Assembly: GCF_039929605.1 (NCBI RefSeq)
Contig: NZ_JBDSQX010000114.1
Span: forward strand, 19,423 to 83,422
DNA from: Pelomonas sp039929605
GTDB taxonomy: Bacteria > Pseudomonadota > Gammaproteobacteria > Burkholderiales > Burkholderiaceae_C
Reading direction: 5' to 3'
Length of the DNA stretch: 64,000 nucleotides
Of this stretch, positions 34,116 through 43,374 are shown one piece after another (positions within the stretch are counted from its first letter, which is position 1; each line of letters begins with the position of its first letter). The translations under genes and the position numbers were made by a program. The notes beneath the pieces are model-generated. The model worked only from the letters and a program-made list of their open reading frames with translations, was not told the DNA's origin and did no database searches.

Positions 34116-35357
34116 TCATGCACCGGAGCGGCGCTCCAGCAGCTCCGCCAGCGTGCGCGCCACCACCTGGGTCGCGCGCTTGAGGTCGTCCAGCACGAGG
34201 TGCTCGTCCGCCCGCTTGGCATTGCTCTCCAGCACCGTGCGCGGCCCGGCGCCGTAGATGGCGGCGGGGATGCCCTGCGCCGTGTACAGGCGCACGTCGG
34301 TGTAGAGCGGCGTGCCCGAGGTCGGGATGGGTTCGCCAAAGACTTCTTCGCCATGCTTCTGCAGTGCGGCCACCAGCCGCTCGGCGCCGGGCAGCGGCTT
34401 CATGGAGTTGGCGAGCAGCAGGCGCTTCATGTCCAGCCGGATGCCGGGAGATTGCGCGACGGTGCTCTCGATCAGCGCGCGCACTTCGGCCTCAACGGCT
34501 GCTGGGCTCTCCTCCGGGATCATGCGGCGGTCCAGCTTCAGCACCACCTTGCCGGGCACGACATTGGTGTTGCTGCCGCCCTCGATGCGGCCGACGTTCA
34601 GGTACGGATGCGTGATGCCCTCCACCTCGGAGCGCCGCGTCTTCAGCACGTCGTTGTGGGCGTACAGCGCCGTCAACAGCTTGTTGGCGGCCTGCAGCGC
34701 GTCGATGCCCGTCTCCGGGTAGGCCGCGTGCGAGGCCAGGCCGTGCAGCGTCACCTCCATCTGCAGGCAGCCGTTGTGCGCGGTGACGACCTGGTAGCTA
34801 AAGCCGGCGGCAATCAACAGGTCCGGCCGCGTGACGCCTTCGCGCAATAGCCAGCCCGGGCCCAGCTCGCCGCCGAACTCCTCGTCGTAGGTGAAGTGCA
34901 GCTCCACCGCGCCACGCAGCGGCAGGCCGGAGTTCTTCAGCGCTAGCAAGGCAAACGTGTAGGTCGCGAAGTCGCTCTTGCTGACGGCCGACGCACGGCC
35001 ATACAGCTTGCCGTCGACGATCTCGGCGCCATAAGGGTCATGCGTCCAGCCTTCGCCGGGCGGCACCACATCGCCGTGGGCGTTCAGCGCGATCTTGGGC
35101 CCGTAGGTGCCGAAGCGGTGGCGCACGATGAGGTTGGTCACCGACTCCATGCCGCCGCGCTTCACCACCGGTGTGGGCACGACGTGCTTCTCCACGGTGA
35201 AGCCCAGCTCGGTCAGCAGCTCGGCGGTGCGATCCGCGTGCGGGGCGTTGTTGCCGGGCGGGGTGTCGGTGGGGATGCGGACGAGGGCTTGCAGGAAGTC
35301 AACCTGGTCGGCGAAGTGGGCGTCGATCCACTGATCAATGGGCATGTCTTTACTCAT
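34116..35357 (-). CDS. M20 family zinc amidohydrolase/peptidase
   Basis: A 413-residue M20 enzyme, ArgE/DapE-like. Metal and catalytic motifs are visible: LNAHGDVVPPGEGWTHDPY, the acid pair in YDEEFGGELGPG, and a late His in the region SNAKRADEHL. Residues GLASHAAYPETGID mark the dimerisation domain. It hydrolyses an amide bond of an unknown acyl-amino acid. Its position at the end of the leftward allantoin cluster suggests a role in ureide or N-carbamoyl degradation. The ATG at 35357 overlaps the stop of the small lipoprotein gene by four bases. Confidence 0.87.
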   Translation of the reverse strand: MSKDMPIDQWIDAHFADQVDFLQALVRIPTDTPPGNNAPHADRTAELLTELGFTVEKHVVPTPVVKRGGMESVTNLIVRHRFGTYGPKIALNAHGDVVPPGEGWTHDPYGAEIVDGKLYGRASAVSKSDFATYTFALLALKNSGLPLRGAVELHFTYDEEFGGELGPGWLLREGVTRPDLLIAAGFSYQVVTAHNGCLQMEVTLHGLASHAAYPETGIDALQAANKLLTALYAHNDVLKTRRSEVEGITHPYLNVGRIEGGSNTNVVPGKVVLKLDRRMIPEESPAAVEAEVRALIESTVAQSPGIRLDMKRLLLANSMKPLPGAERLVAALQKHGEEVFGEPIPTSGTPLYTDVRLYTAQGIPAAIYGAGPRTVLESNAKRADEHLVLDDLKRATQVVARTLAELLERRSGA

Positions 35358-35695
35358 TTCGTAGGTCTTGATGCGATGTCGAGCTGAAGGCAACCGCCTG
35401 GAGGGAAAGGTCGGATCACCTTCTCCGGTCCAACTTTCAAATCGCCGACATGCGCGCGAATCGAAGCGTACTGGGGGTCGTCCGGTTCATAGCAGAAATA
35501 GCCTTCAGCGACTGGGCGACCGGGCTCCTGCGATCGCAGCCGAAGGCAGATTCGCCCTGAGGCTTCAAGCATGGCCGTCCCGAAGAACTCGATGTCCTGC
35601 TTTCGCTGCGGAGTCGTGCAGGACGCAAGCATCGCAATCGCGACGATTGCAGAAACGGAGTACCGATGTCTGAAGCGGTCCGAGGTGTTCGACAC
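35354..35695 (-). CDS. Small lipoprotein of unknown function
   Basis: A 113-residue protein with a lipoprotein signal (SAIVAIAMLASC, Cys at the lipobox end). The mature part has no known domain; it contains ICLRLRSQEPGRPVAEGYFC with two cysteines that could pair. Start taken at GTG 35695, because GAGG lies seven bases upstream; TTG 35701 is possible. It lies between the UraD-AllC fusion gene and the M20 gene in the same direction and overlaps the latter by four bases. Confidence 0.65.
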   Translation of the reverse strand: MSNTSDRFRHRYSVSAIVAIAMLASCTTPQRKQDIEFFGTAMLEASGRICLRLRSQEPGRPVAEGYFCYEPDDPQYASIRAHVGDLKVGPEKVIRPFPPGGCLQLDIASRPTK

Positions 35696-35704
35696 GAGCA
35701 ATCC

Positions 35705-37480
35705 TCAGATGGCCTTGACGAGGGCCTGAAACGCCTGCACCGCCAGCTCCGCGTCATCCACCGTCACCGACTCCAGCGGGTTGTGGCTGATGCCGCCATT
35801 GCCGCCGCGTACGAACAGCATGGCTTGCGGAAGCAGCTCGTGCATCTTCATCGCGTCGTGGCCGGCGCCCGAGGGCAGGCGGTGCAGCGGCAGGCCCAGC
35901 TCGGCGACGGCGGCTTCCCAGCGTGCCTGCCAGTCGGCATCGCTCGGCGCCGCGTTGGCGGCCATCGTGGGCTGCAGCGAATAGCTCAGGCCGCGCCGCT
36001 GGCAGATGGCGTCCAGCTCGCCGCGCACATCGGCGTCCAGCGCGTCGCGCGCCTCGTCCGTCGTCGCGCGCAGGTCCAGGCTGAAGCGGCAGCGGCCGGG
36101 GATGACGTTGATGGAGCCGGAGGGCACCTCCAGCATGCCGACCGTGGCGACCACGTCGGGCGTGGATGCCGCGCGCTTCTCGGCGAACAGGATCAGCTCC
36201 GCCACGCCCGCCGCCGCGTCGCGGCGCTGGCCCATCGGCGTGGTGCCGGCGTGGCTGGCCAGGCCGACGATTTCGCCGGTGTAGCGGCGGCTGCCGTTGA
36301 TGCTGGTGACGATGCCCAGCGGCAAATCGAGGCTGTCGAGCACGGGGCCTTGTTCGATGTGGACTTCGACAAAGCCGAGGTAGCGGCTGCGGTCGCGCAC
36401 CAAGGCATAGATCGCGGCAGGGCGGGCGGGCAGGCCGGCCGCGCGCATCGCGTCGCGCAGCGTCACGCCGTGGGCATCGGTCTGCTCCAGCCAGGCGGGG
36501 TCGAAGGCGCCGGTGAGCGCGCTGGAGGCGAGGAAGGTGGCGGCGTAGCGCTGGCCCTCTTCCTCCGCGAAGCCGATGACCTCGATGCCGAACGGCAGGC
36601 GCTTGCCTTGGCGGTGCAGTTCGCGCACGACCAGCATGGGCACGAAGATGCCCAGCCGCCCGTCGAAGCGACCGGCGCGGCGCACGGTGTCGTAGTGGCT
36701 GCCCGTGAGCAACCGCTGGTCTCCGGTGCCGTTGTAGACGCCGACGACATTGCCGACCGCGTCGCGGCTCACGTCGTCGAAGCCGCAGTCCCGCATCCAC
36801 GTCATCAACTGCTCGGCCACCGCAGTGTGGGCAGCTGTGGCGTAGGTGCAGGTCAGGAAGGCCTCGTCCTCGCTGTGCACGGCCAGCTCGGCGGCCCAGT
36901 CCCAGAGCTGCTGGCCTAGCACCGGCGTGACGCCGAACTTGTCGTTCAGCCGGATCTCGGCGATGCGGTGGATCTGGCGCAGGCATTCGGCCCGCTCGAC
37001 GTCCGGATGGGCGCGCAGCCGGCGCTCGAAGGTGGCGATGATTTCCTGCCGCGTGAAGCCGGTCCCACGCGGGCCGCGCACCGCCAGGATGAACGGAAAG
37101 CCGAAGCGGGCGTTGTAGTCGGCATTGAGCTTCTGCAGCTTGGCGAACTCCTCCGGCGTGCAGGCGGTCAGCCCCGCCTTCTGCTGCTCGTTCGTCGACT
37201 CTGCCGTCAGCTCGCCCGCCACTGCGGCCTTGCCGGCCAGCTCGGGGTGAGCGCGGATCAGGCCCAGTTGCTCATCGACGCTAGCCTCGCGCACGACGCG
37301 GGCCAGCGCCACCTTCAACGCGGCCAGCGTCCGATAAGGGCGAGCCGCCGCAGCGCGCTCGGCGATCCACGGCGAGTGTTCGTAGACGCCATCGAGCAGC
37401 GCAACAAATTGCGCCGGCGCAGCCGCGTTCAACCGCGTCAGAAAAATCGACTCTGACCCCATATTCGTGTTCATTCCCAT
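35705..37480 (-). CDS. Fused OHCU decarboxylase (UraD) / allantoate amidohydrolase (AllC)
   Basis: A 591-residue two-domain enzyme. Residues about 10-170 are UraD (NAAAPAQFVALLDGVYEHSP, LIRAHPELAGK), which turns 2-oxo-4-hydroxy-4-carboxy-5-ureidoimidazoline into S-allantoin. Residues about 180-591 are an M20-type allantoate amidohydrolase with metal motifs GSHYDTVRRAGRFDG, FAEEEGQRY and EVHIEQGPVLD. The two steps are not consecutive: allantoinase, encoded by the adjacent puuE, acts between them. The listed start is ATG 37480; ATG 37474 and 37462 are in frame. It overlaps puuE by ten bases. Confidence 0.94.
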   Translation of the reverse strand: MGMNTNMGSESIFLTRLNAAAPAQFVALLDGVYEHSPWIAERAAAARPYRTLAALKVALARVVREASVDEQLGLIRAHPELAGKAAVAGELTAESTNEQQKAGLTACTPEEFAKLQKLNADYNARFGFPFILAVRGPRGTGFTRQEIIATFERRLRAHPDVERAECLRQIHRIAEIRLNDKFGVTPVLGQQLWDWAAELAVHSEDEAFLTCTYATAAHTAVAEQLMTWMRDCGFDDVSRDAVGNVVGVYNGTGDQRLLTGSHYDTVRRAGRFDGRLGIFVPMLVVRELHRQGKRLPFGIEVIGFAEEEGQRYAATFLASSALTGAFDPAWLEQTDAHGVTLRDAMRAAGLPARPAAIYALVRDRSRYLGFVEVHIEQGPVLDSLDLPLGIVTSINGSRRYTGEIVGLASHAGTTPMGQRRDAAAGVAELILFAEKRAASTPDVVATVGMLEVPSGSINVIPGRCRFSLDLRATTDEARDALDADVRGELDAICQRRGLSYSLQPTMAANAAPSDADWQARWEAAVAELGLPLHRLPSGAGHDAMKMHELLPQAMLFVRGGNGGISHNPLESVTVDDAELAVQAFQALVKAI

Positions 37481-38427
37481 GTGAAGGCTGTCCTGGCGTC
37501 AAAGGGGTGGACCGTCTTCCAGTGCCGCGCCACGTCCAGCCGCCGGCAAACCCAGACGCGGTCATGCGCCTCGATGTGGTCGAGAAACTTCTGCAGCGCG
37601 CGCAGGCGGCCCGGTCGGCCAAGCAGGCGGCAGTGCATGCCGATGCTCATCATCTTCGGGCGCTCGGCACCCTCGGCGTAGAGCACGTCGAAGCTGTCGC
37701 GCAGGTATTCGAAGAAGGGCTGGCTGTGGCTGAAGCCCTGCGGCAGCGCGAAGCGCATGTCGTTGCAGTCCAGCGTGTAGGGCACGACGAGATGAGGCGC
37801 CAGCTCGCCGTTGGTCTTCTTCACTTGCAGCCAGAAGGGCAGGTCGTCGCCGTAGTAGTCGCTGTCGTACTCGAAGCCGCCGAAGTCCGCCACCAGGCGG
37901 CGCGTGGCGTGGCTGTCGCGGCCGGTGTACCAGCCCAGGCCGTGGGGGTCGCGGCCGACCGTCAGGCGTTGCAGCGAGGCCATCGCCTGGGCCATGTGAG
38001 CGCGCTCGGTGTCTTCGTCGACGGCCTGGTAGTTCACCCAGCGCCAGCCGTGTGAGGCGATCTCGTGGTTCAGCTCGACGAAGGCCTGTGTCACGTCCGG
38101 ATGGCGCTCCAGTGCCATGCCGACGCCGAAGACGGTCAGCGGCAGCGCGCGCTGCTCGAACTCCTTCAGCAGCCGCCACACGCCAGCGCGTGAGCCGTAT
38201 TCGTAGATGCCTTCCATGCTCAGGTGGCGCGCCGGGAAGCTGGGCGGGTTGAACATCTCCGACAGGAACTGCTCGCTGCCGGCGTCGCCATGCAGCACCG
38301 AGTTCTCGCCGCCTTCCTCGTAGTTCAGGACGAACTGCACGGCGACGCGGGCCTGGCCCGGCCATTGCGCGTGAGGCGGGTTCTCGCCGTAGCCGATGAG
38401 GTCGCGGGGATAGCGTGCTGTGCTCAT
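37471..38427 (-). CDS. puuE: Allantoinase PuuE (polysaccharide deacetylase-like)
   Basis: A 318-residue metal-independent-type allantoinase of the polysaccharide deacetylase fold, converting allantoin to allantoate. Family signatures are RYPRDLIGYGENPPHAQWPG at the start, QFVLNYEEGGENSVLHGD, and NHEIASHGWRWVNYQ. The length fits. It is the first gene of the leftward set puuE, uraD-allC, lipoprotein, M20. It is divergent from uraH across only 41 bases, which must hold both promoters. Start chosen at ATG 38427. Confidence 0.96.
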   Translation of the reverse strand: MSTARYPRDLIGYGENPPHAQWPGQARVAVQFVLNYEEGGENSVLHGDAGSEQFLSEMFNPPSFPARHLSMEGIYEYGSRAGVWRLLKEFEQRALPLTVFGVGMALERHPDVTQAFVELNHEIASHGWRWVNYQAVDEDTERAHMAQAMASLQRLTVGRDPHGLGWYTGRDSHATRRLVADFGGFEYDSDYYGDDLPFWLQVKKTNGELAPHLVVPYTLDCNDMRFALPQGFSHSQPFFEYLRDSFDVLYAEGAERPKMMSIGMHCRLLGRPGRLRALQKFLDHIEAHDRVWVCRRLDVARHWKTVHPFDARTAFTWE

Positions 38428-38468
38428 CCCTACACTTTGCATCAAGCTGCATCAACAACGGAGTGCCG

Positions 38469-38822
38469 ATGGGCAAGCTCACAACACATGTGCTCGACAC
38501 CGCCAACGGCTGCCCTGCCGCCGGCATGGCCGTGCGCCTTTACCGCTTTGATGCAGAAGGCCTCAAATGGATGCGCAGCCTGCACCTGAATGGGGATGGT
38601 CGCGCCGATGGTCCGCTGCTCGACGGCCTCACGTTCACCGTCGGCCGCTATCGCCTCGTCTTTGAAGTGGCCGCGTATTTCCGTGGTCGTGGCGACGCGC
38701 TACCCGAGCCTGCTTTCCTCGATGAAGTGCCGCTGGACTTCGGCATCGCCGACGAGGCCGGCCACTATCACGTACCCCTGCTGGCCTCACCCTGGGCCTA
38801 CTCGACCTACCGTGGAAGTTGA
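38469..38822 (+). CDS. uraH: 5-hydroxyisourate hydrolase (transthyretin-like)
   Basis: A 117-residue enzyme that hydrolyses 5-hydroxyisourate to OHCU. The catalytic marks of the family are present: THVLDTANGCPAAG at the N terminus with His7, GRADGPL with its Arg, and the C-terminal signature YRGS. The start is ATG 38469. Its last codons overlap the GTG start of xdhC by 11 bases, so the two are coupled. Confidence 0.96.
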   Translation: MGKLTTHVLDTANGCPAAGMAVRLYRFDAEGLKWMRSLHLNGDGRADGPLLDGLTFTVGRYRLVFEVAAYFRGRGDALPEPAFLDEVPLDFGIADEAGHYHVPLLASPWAYSTYRGS

Positions 38823-39579
38823 AGCGCTCATCCTCGTGACGGTGTCCCGCACGTCGGGCAGCGTGCCGCGCGAGGTCGGGGCGTGGATGACGGTGCTGCC
38901 CGACGGCATCGCCGGCACTGTCGGCGGCGGCCACCTCGAGTTCGACGCCATCGCCCGCGCCCGCACGGCGCTGGCTGGCGGCGAACTGGACGACGAAGTG
39001 CGCTACCCGCTAGGCCCCACGCTGGGGCAGTGCTGCGGCGGCGTCGTCTGGCTGCGCTTTGAGCGTGTCGAGGCGGGTGAAGAACTCGCCGCCCGCCTGC
39101 CCATCGAGCCTTTGAAACCCGTGGCCTTGTTCGGCGCCGGCCACGTCGGCCAGGCCATCGCCCGCATCGCGCGCGACCTGCCGCTGGCCCTGCACTGGAT
39201 CGACAGCCGCGCCGATCAATTCCCCGCCGAGCCGCCCGCGCGCGGCTGGCGCCAGGAGGCGCTGGACCCACCCGCCGATGCAGTGAGCGACCTCGCGCCC
39301 GGCTCGGCCGTGCTCATCATGAGCCACAGCCACGCCGAGGATTTCGACATCGTGGCCGCCTGCCTGAAGCGCCAGCGCGAACAAGGCGACCTGGCCTTCA
39401 TCGGCCTCATCGGCAGCCGCACCAAGTGGGCGAGCTTCCGCCAGCGACTGGAGGCGCTCGGCTTCACTGAGGCCGAACGGGATCAAGTCGACTGCCCCAT
39501 CGGGGTGCCAGGTCTTGCTGGCAAGCAGCCGGCCGTCATTGCTGTGGCGGTATTGGCACAAGTGCTCACTTTGCCGTGA
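38812..39579 (+). CDS. xdhC: Xanthine dehydrogenase accessory protein XdhC
   Basis: A 255-residue protein that binds molybdenum cofactor, helps sulfurate it and inserts it into xanthine dehydrogenase. Family motifs are VTVSRTSGSVPREVGAWM, GTVGGGHLEFDAI with CCGG further on, and a Rossmann segment VALFGAGHVGQAIA. The only good start is GTG 38812 inside uraH, which makes the N terminus about ten residues shorter than usual. The xdhAB genes are not in this window. It ties the cluster to the earlier step xanthine to urate. Confidence 0.9.
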   Translation: MEVEALILVTVSRTSGSVPREVGAWMTVLPDGIAGTVGGGHLEFDAIARARTALAGGELDDEVRYPLGPTLGQCCGGVVWLRFERVEAGEELAARLPIEPLKPVALFGAGHVGQAIARIARDLPLALHWIDSRADQFPAEPPARGWRQEALDPPADAVSDLAPGSAVLIMSHSHAEDFDIVAACLKRQREQGDLAFIGLIGSRTKWASFRQRLEALGFTEAERDQVDCPIGVPGLAGKQPAVIAVAVLAQVLTLP

Positions 39580-39699
39580 CACATTGCACGGGCCGGCGTG
39601 ATCCGTGACGGAGGCCTTGCGGCTGCTGAGCATGTTGCCGAAGATGAGCCACCCCTTGGGCATTTCTGAGTGGTGTTCGTCAACTGTGGAGACATCGCA

Positions 39700-40203
39700 A
39701 TGAAGACCCTCTTCGTCAAGTCGTTCTTGTCCTTGGCCGTGATGGCGCTGCCCTGTGCCAGCTGGGCCCAGGCCAACGATCCCAAGGCCACCATCGCCGA
39801 ACTCGACGCACGTCTGGCCAAACTGGGTGTTGCCAAGCTGGAAGGCAAGGAGAAGGCGGGTGACAAGGAGGTGCCGGGCCTCTTCTTCGGCCCCCGCAAG
39901 GTGAACAACAACTACGACATGGTGGATGACATCAAGAAGAAGAGCGGCGCGACGGCGACGATCTTCGTCAAGGAAGGCGACGATTTCGTCCGCGTCAGCA
40001 CCAATGTGCTCACGCCGGAGGGCAAGCGCGGTGTCGGCACGACGCTGGCACGCGCCAAGGCCTACGAGGCCGTCAGCAAGGGGCAGGGCTTCTGTGGCGA
40101 TGTCGACGTGCTCGGCACGCCGTTCTCTGCTTGCTACAACCCGGTAAAGGATGACAAAGGCGCGGTCATCGGCGTGACCTACGTCGGCTTCAAGAAGAGC
40201 TGA
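39700..40203 (+). CDS. Periplasmic Cache-domain protein
   Basis: A 167-residue exported protein. The signal peptide ends ASWAQA. The body is a single Cache-type sensor domain (GATATIFVKEGDDFVRVSTN, then YNPVKDDKGAVIGVTYVGFKK), as in the ligand-binding parts of chemoreceptors but without a membrane anchor. It ends one base before the start of a chemoreceptor gene. It may act as a separate ligand-binding partner of that receptor; this pairing is inference. Confidence 0.82.
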   Translation: MKTLFVKSFLSLAVMALPCASWAQANDPKATIAELDARLAKLGVAKLEGKEKAGDKEVPGLFFGPRKVNNNYDMVDDIKKKSGATATIFVKEGDDFVRVSTNVLTPEGKRGVGTTLARAKAYEAVSKGQGFCGDVDVLGTPFSACYNPVKDDKGAVIGVTYVGFKKS

Positions 40204-40204
40204 A

Positions 40205-41800
40205 GTGCTGGGGCCCGCCAAAGGCGCGCTGGCGGCCATCCGCCGCCGGTTCGGGGGTCTTGCCACCGCGCACAAGCTCGCACTTGCCTTTGGCTGGCTG
40301 CTGCTGCTCAGTGCTGGCTTGGGGCTCGCCTCACTGACCTCCTTGAGCCGCGTTCATGAGGCTTCGGGCGAACTGGCGCTGCGCTCGCTGCCGGGCGCGG
40401 GCCACCTTGCCGGGGCGCGTGCGGCGCTGCTGGAGTACCGCGAGTTCGAGTTCAAACACGCCACCGCAGCCGATGCCGGCTACATGGACGAATACGCCGA
40501 GAAGGTGGGCGCGGCCCTCAAGGCCGCCCAGGAGGCGCTCGCGGCGCACGCGCCGCTTGTCGTCGATGGCGAACAACTGGCGCTGCGCAAGGCGCTGGAC
40601 AAGAACCTCAAGGCCTATCTGGACGTCGCATCCAAGGTCGTGTCGCTTGGCAAGGGCGGCAAGCAGGAGGACGCCAAGGAGATCAGCGAGGGGGCGGGCA
40701 AGTCCAACTTCGACGACATGGTGATGGCGCTCGATCGCCTTTCGGCGGCCGGCTTCAAGGCTGGCGAGGCAGCCGGCCTGAAGGCGGAGGCGGTCTTCAT
40801 CGATGCCCGCCGCCTGACCTGGGGGCTGGTGCTCGTCAGCGTGCTGTCGGGCCTGGCGCTGGCAGTGCTGCTGTCGCGCAGCCTCGTCAGCGAGCTGGGC
40901 GGTGAACCCCGTGAGGCGGCTCGCCAGCTGCGTGCGATTGCCGAGGGTGACCTGACGCAGCACGTGGCCGTCAAGGCGACCGACGACGTGAGCCTGATGG
41001 CCAGCCTCGCGCAGATGCAGCAGCGCCTGTCCAGCGTCGTGGCGCAGGTGCGCCAGGGGGCCGAGAGCGTGGCCACGGCCAGCGTGCAGATTGCGATGGG
41101 CAACAACGACCTGTCAGAGCGCACCGAGCAGCAGGCGGCGGCGCTGCAGCGCACGGCGGGGTCGATGGAGGCGCTGCGCCAGCAGGCGCTGCTGAGCGCC
41201 AGCAATGCCCAGGAAGCCAGCGGCGTGGCCGCGCAGGCCTCGGGCGTCGCGGCCAAGGGCGGCGAGGTGGTGGGCGGCGTGGTGGAAACCATGCGCGGCA
41301 TTTCGACCAGCTCCAGCCGCATTGCCGAGATCATCGGCGTCATCGACAGCATTGCCTTCCAGACCAACATCCTCGCGTTGAATGCGGCGGTGGAGGCGGC
41401 GCGGGCCGGCGAACAGGGCCGCGGCTTTGCCGTCGTCGCCGGTGAGGTACGCAACCTCGCGCAGCGCAGTGCGACGGCGGCCAAGGAGATCAAGCAATTG
41501 ATCACCGCCAGCGTCGACCAGATCCAGAAGGGCTCGTCGCAGGTGGACCATGCCGGCACCACGATGAAGCAAGTGGTGCAGGCCATCCAGAAGGTGGATC
41601 GCATCGTCAACGACATCAGTGCCGCAGGCGCCCAGCAGGCGGCGGGTGTCAACGAGGTCGGCGAGGCCATCGGCGAGATGGACCAGAGCACGCAGCAGAA
41701 CGCGGCACTTGTCGAGCAGAGCGCTGCGGCCGCCGAGAGCCTGCGGGAGCAGGCGCAGCAGTTGGTGGAGGCGGTCGCCTTCTTCCGCCTCGACCGCTGA
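40205..41800 (+). CDS. Methyl-accepting chemotaxis protein
   Basis: A 531-residue receptor. Membrane span 1 lies at about residues 23-46. A four-helix-bundle periplasmic domain covers about 47-200. Span 2 is about 206-226, then a HAMP domain, and a signalling domain with the conserved tip FQTNILALNAAVEAARAGEQ. It reports to CheA/CheW. Start is a GTG one base after the Cache gene, so translation is coupled. No CheB/CheR-binding pentapeptide is seen at the end. Its place inside the purine cluster suggests sensing of a purine-related signal. Confidence 0.93.
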   Translation: MLGPAKGALAAIRRRFGGLATAHKLALAFGWLLLLSAGLGLASLTSLSRVHEASGELALRSLPGAGHLAGARAALLEYREFEFKHATAADAGYMDEYAEKVGAALKAAQEALAAHAPLVVDGEQLALRKALDKNLKAYLDVASKVVSLGKGGKQEDAKEISEGAGKSNFDDMVMALDRLSAAGFKAGEAAGLKAEAVFIDARRLTWGLVLVSVLSGLALAVLLSRSLVSELGGEPREAARQLRAIAEGDLTQHVAVKATDDVSLMASLAQMQQRLSSVVAQVRQGAESVATASVQIAMGNNDLSERTEQQAAALQRTAGSMEALRQQALLSASNAQEASGVAAQASGVAAKGGEVVGGVVETMRGISTSSSRIAEIIGVIDSIAFQTNILALNAAVEAARAGEQGRGFAVVAGEVRNLAQRSATAAKEIKQLITASVDQIQKGSSQVDHAGTTMKQVVQAIQKVDRIVNDISAAGAQQAAGVNEVGEAIGEMDQSTQQNAALVEQSAAAAESLREQAQQLVEAVAFFRLDR

Positions 41801-41904
41801 TACGGGCTCGCAATCAGAGCGATAACTGCGTTGCTTCGCCTTGCCGTGCTGAAGCACTGTCAGCGGCTTTGCGCCTTGTTCTCGCTCTGATTGCGAACCC
41901 GTAT
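41800..41904. repeat. Long interrupted inverted repeat in the 302-bp gap before puuD
   Basis: Arms of 23 bases (41800-41822 and 41882-41904; each begins ATACGGG in the outward sense) match with one mismatch around a 59-base centre that is itself structured. It begins inside the stop codon of the chemoreceptor gene. It could be a terminator-like structure or a small dispersed palindromic element. No gene or obvious promoter was found in the rest of the gap (41905-42102). Confidence 0.8.
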
Positions 41905-42102
41905 CGGGCGCGATCTGCGGCGCGCGATGCGGCCAGGAGACGGGCGCGGGCCGGTGCATGGCCGCGCCGACGTGAAGCCTGGCACGGCGGCTGCATACAC
42001 TCCGGGCCGTCGCAGCGGTGTCGGGGGCGCAGCCCCTGCGGACGCGACGCTTGATGCCCCACAGCACCCGCCGTGGTGGGGCCGGACAAGGAATCACCGC
42101 GC

Positions 42103-43374
42103 ATGGACGTCTACCTGCTCGACTGGGCCAGCCTGCTGCTGCGCTGGCTGCACGTCATCACCGTCGTCGCCTGGATAGGCGCGTCGTTCTACTTCGTCTG
42201 GCTGGACAACCACCTCGTCAAGCCGACCGCCGACGACGTCAAGGCCAAGGGCGTTGACGGCGAACTCTGGGCCGTGCACGGCGGCGGCTTCTACAACCCG
42301 CAGAAGTACATGGTGGCGCCGAGCAATCTGCCGCACGACCTCCATTGGTTTTATTGGGAGAGCTACTGGACGTGGATGAGCGGCTTCGCGCTCTTCCTCG
42401 TTCTGTATCTCTTCAACGCCAGCCAGATGCTGATCGACCCGCGTGTGTACGTGTGGGCCGCCCCGTGGCAGGCCGTGTGCGCGGCGCTCGGCTTCCTCGT
42501 CGTCGGCTCGGCGGTCTACGACATCGCCTGCCAGGCGCTGGGCCGCACGCGCGACGGCAACATCGGCAACGATGGCCGCGTGATGGCCGTCGTGGTGGCC
42601 TTCGTCATCTTCGAGAGCTGGCTGGCCTGCCAGCTGTTCGCCGGCCGCGCCGCCTTCCTCATCGTCGGTGCCACGCTCGCGACCATGATGACGGCCAACG
42701 TCGCGCACTGGATCATCCCGGGCCAGAAGAAGGTCATCGCGCAGATGCGCGCGGGGCAGAAGCCCGACCCGATCTACGGCCAGCGCGGCAAGCAGCGCAG
42801 CGTGCACAACACCTACTTCGGCCTGCCGGTGCTCATTGCGATGCTGAGCAACCATTACGGCATGCTGCACCAGCACCCGCAAAACTGGGTCGTGCTGTGC
42901 GTGCTGATGGCGGCGGGCATCGCCATTCGCATCTTCTTCGTGAAGCGGCACAAGGGCGTCAACAGCTGGGGTTCTGTGGCGCTCGCGTTGGCGCTGCTGG
43001 CCGGCCTCATCGCGTGGATGGCGCCTGAGTCGCGCGCGGACGGGGCGGACCCGCGGGCGAACGAGGTGACGATGCTGTCCCGGGTGCAGATGCATCGGCC
43101 ATCGGACGGTGCTTCGATGCCTGATCCGGCAGCCATCCGTTCTGCGGCGATGGACCTGGCGGCGCGAGCGGTCATCCAGCAGCGTTGCGTGATGTGCCAC
43201 ACCGGCGAAGTCGCGCAAAAGGGCGTGCGGCTGGACTCGGCCGAGGCGCTGACCGCGCGCAAGGCCCAGATCTACCAGCAGGTCATCGTGCAGCGCGCCA
43301 TGCCGTTGAACAACGCGACCGGCTTGACCGACGATGAGCGAGCGTTGATCGGCCGCTGGGCGCTGCAGAAATGA
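42103..43374 (+). CDS. puuD: Membrane urate hydroxylase PuuD with C-terminal cytochrome c domain
   Basis: A 423-residue integral membrane protein that oxidises urate to 5-hydroxyisourate. It has about eight membrane spans, starting LLDWASLLLRWLHVITVVAW. Conserved segments include NLPHDLHWFYWESYWTWMSG. A C-terminal mono-haem domain has the motif CVMCH, so electrons go to the respiratory chain instead of forming hydrogen peroxide. Start chosen at ATG 42103. The next gene overlaps by four bases. Confidence 0.94.
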   Translation: MDVYLLDWASLLLRWLHVITVVAWIGASFYFVWLDNHLVKPTADDVKAKGVDGELWAVHGGGFYNPQKYMVAPSNLPHDLHWFYWESYWTWMSGFALFLVLYLFNASQMLIDPRVYVWAAPWQAVCAALGFLVVGSAVYDIACQALGRTRDGNIGNDGRVMAVVVAFVIFESWLACQLFAGRAAFLIVGATLATMMTANVAHWIIPGQKKVIAQMRAGQKPDPIYGQRGKQRSVHNTYFGLPVLIAMLSNHYGMLHQHPQNWVVLCVLMAAGIAIRIFFVKRHKGVNSWGSVALALALLAGLIAWMAPESRADGADPRANEVTMLSRVQMHRPSDGASMPDPAAIRSAAMDLAARAVIQQRCVMCHTGEVAQKGVRLDSAEALTARKAQIYQQVIVQRAMPLNNATGLTDDERALIGRWALQK

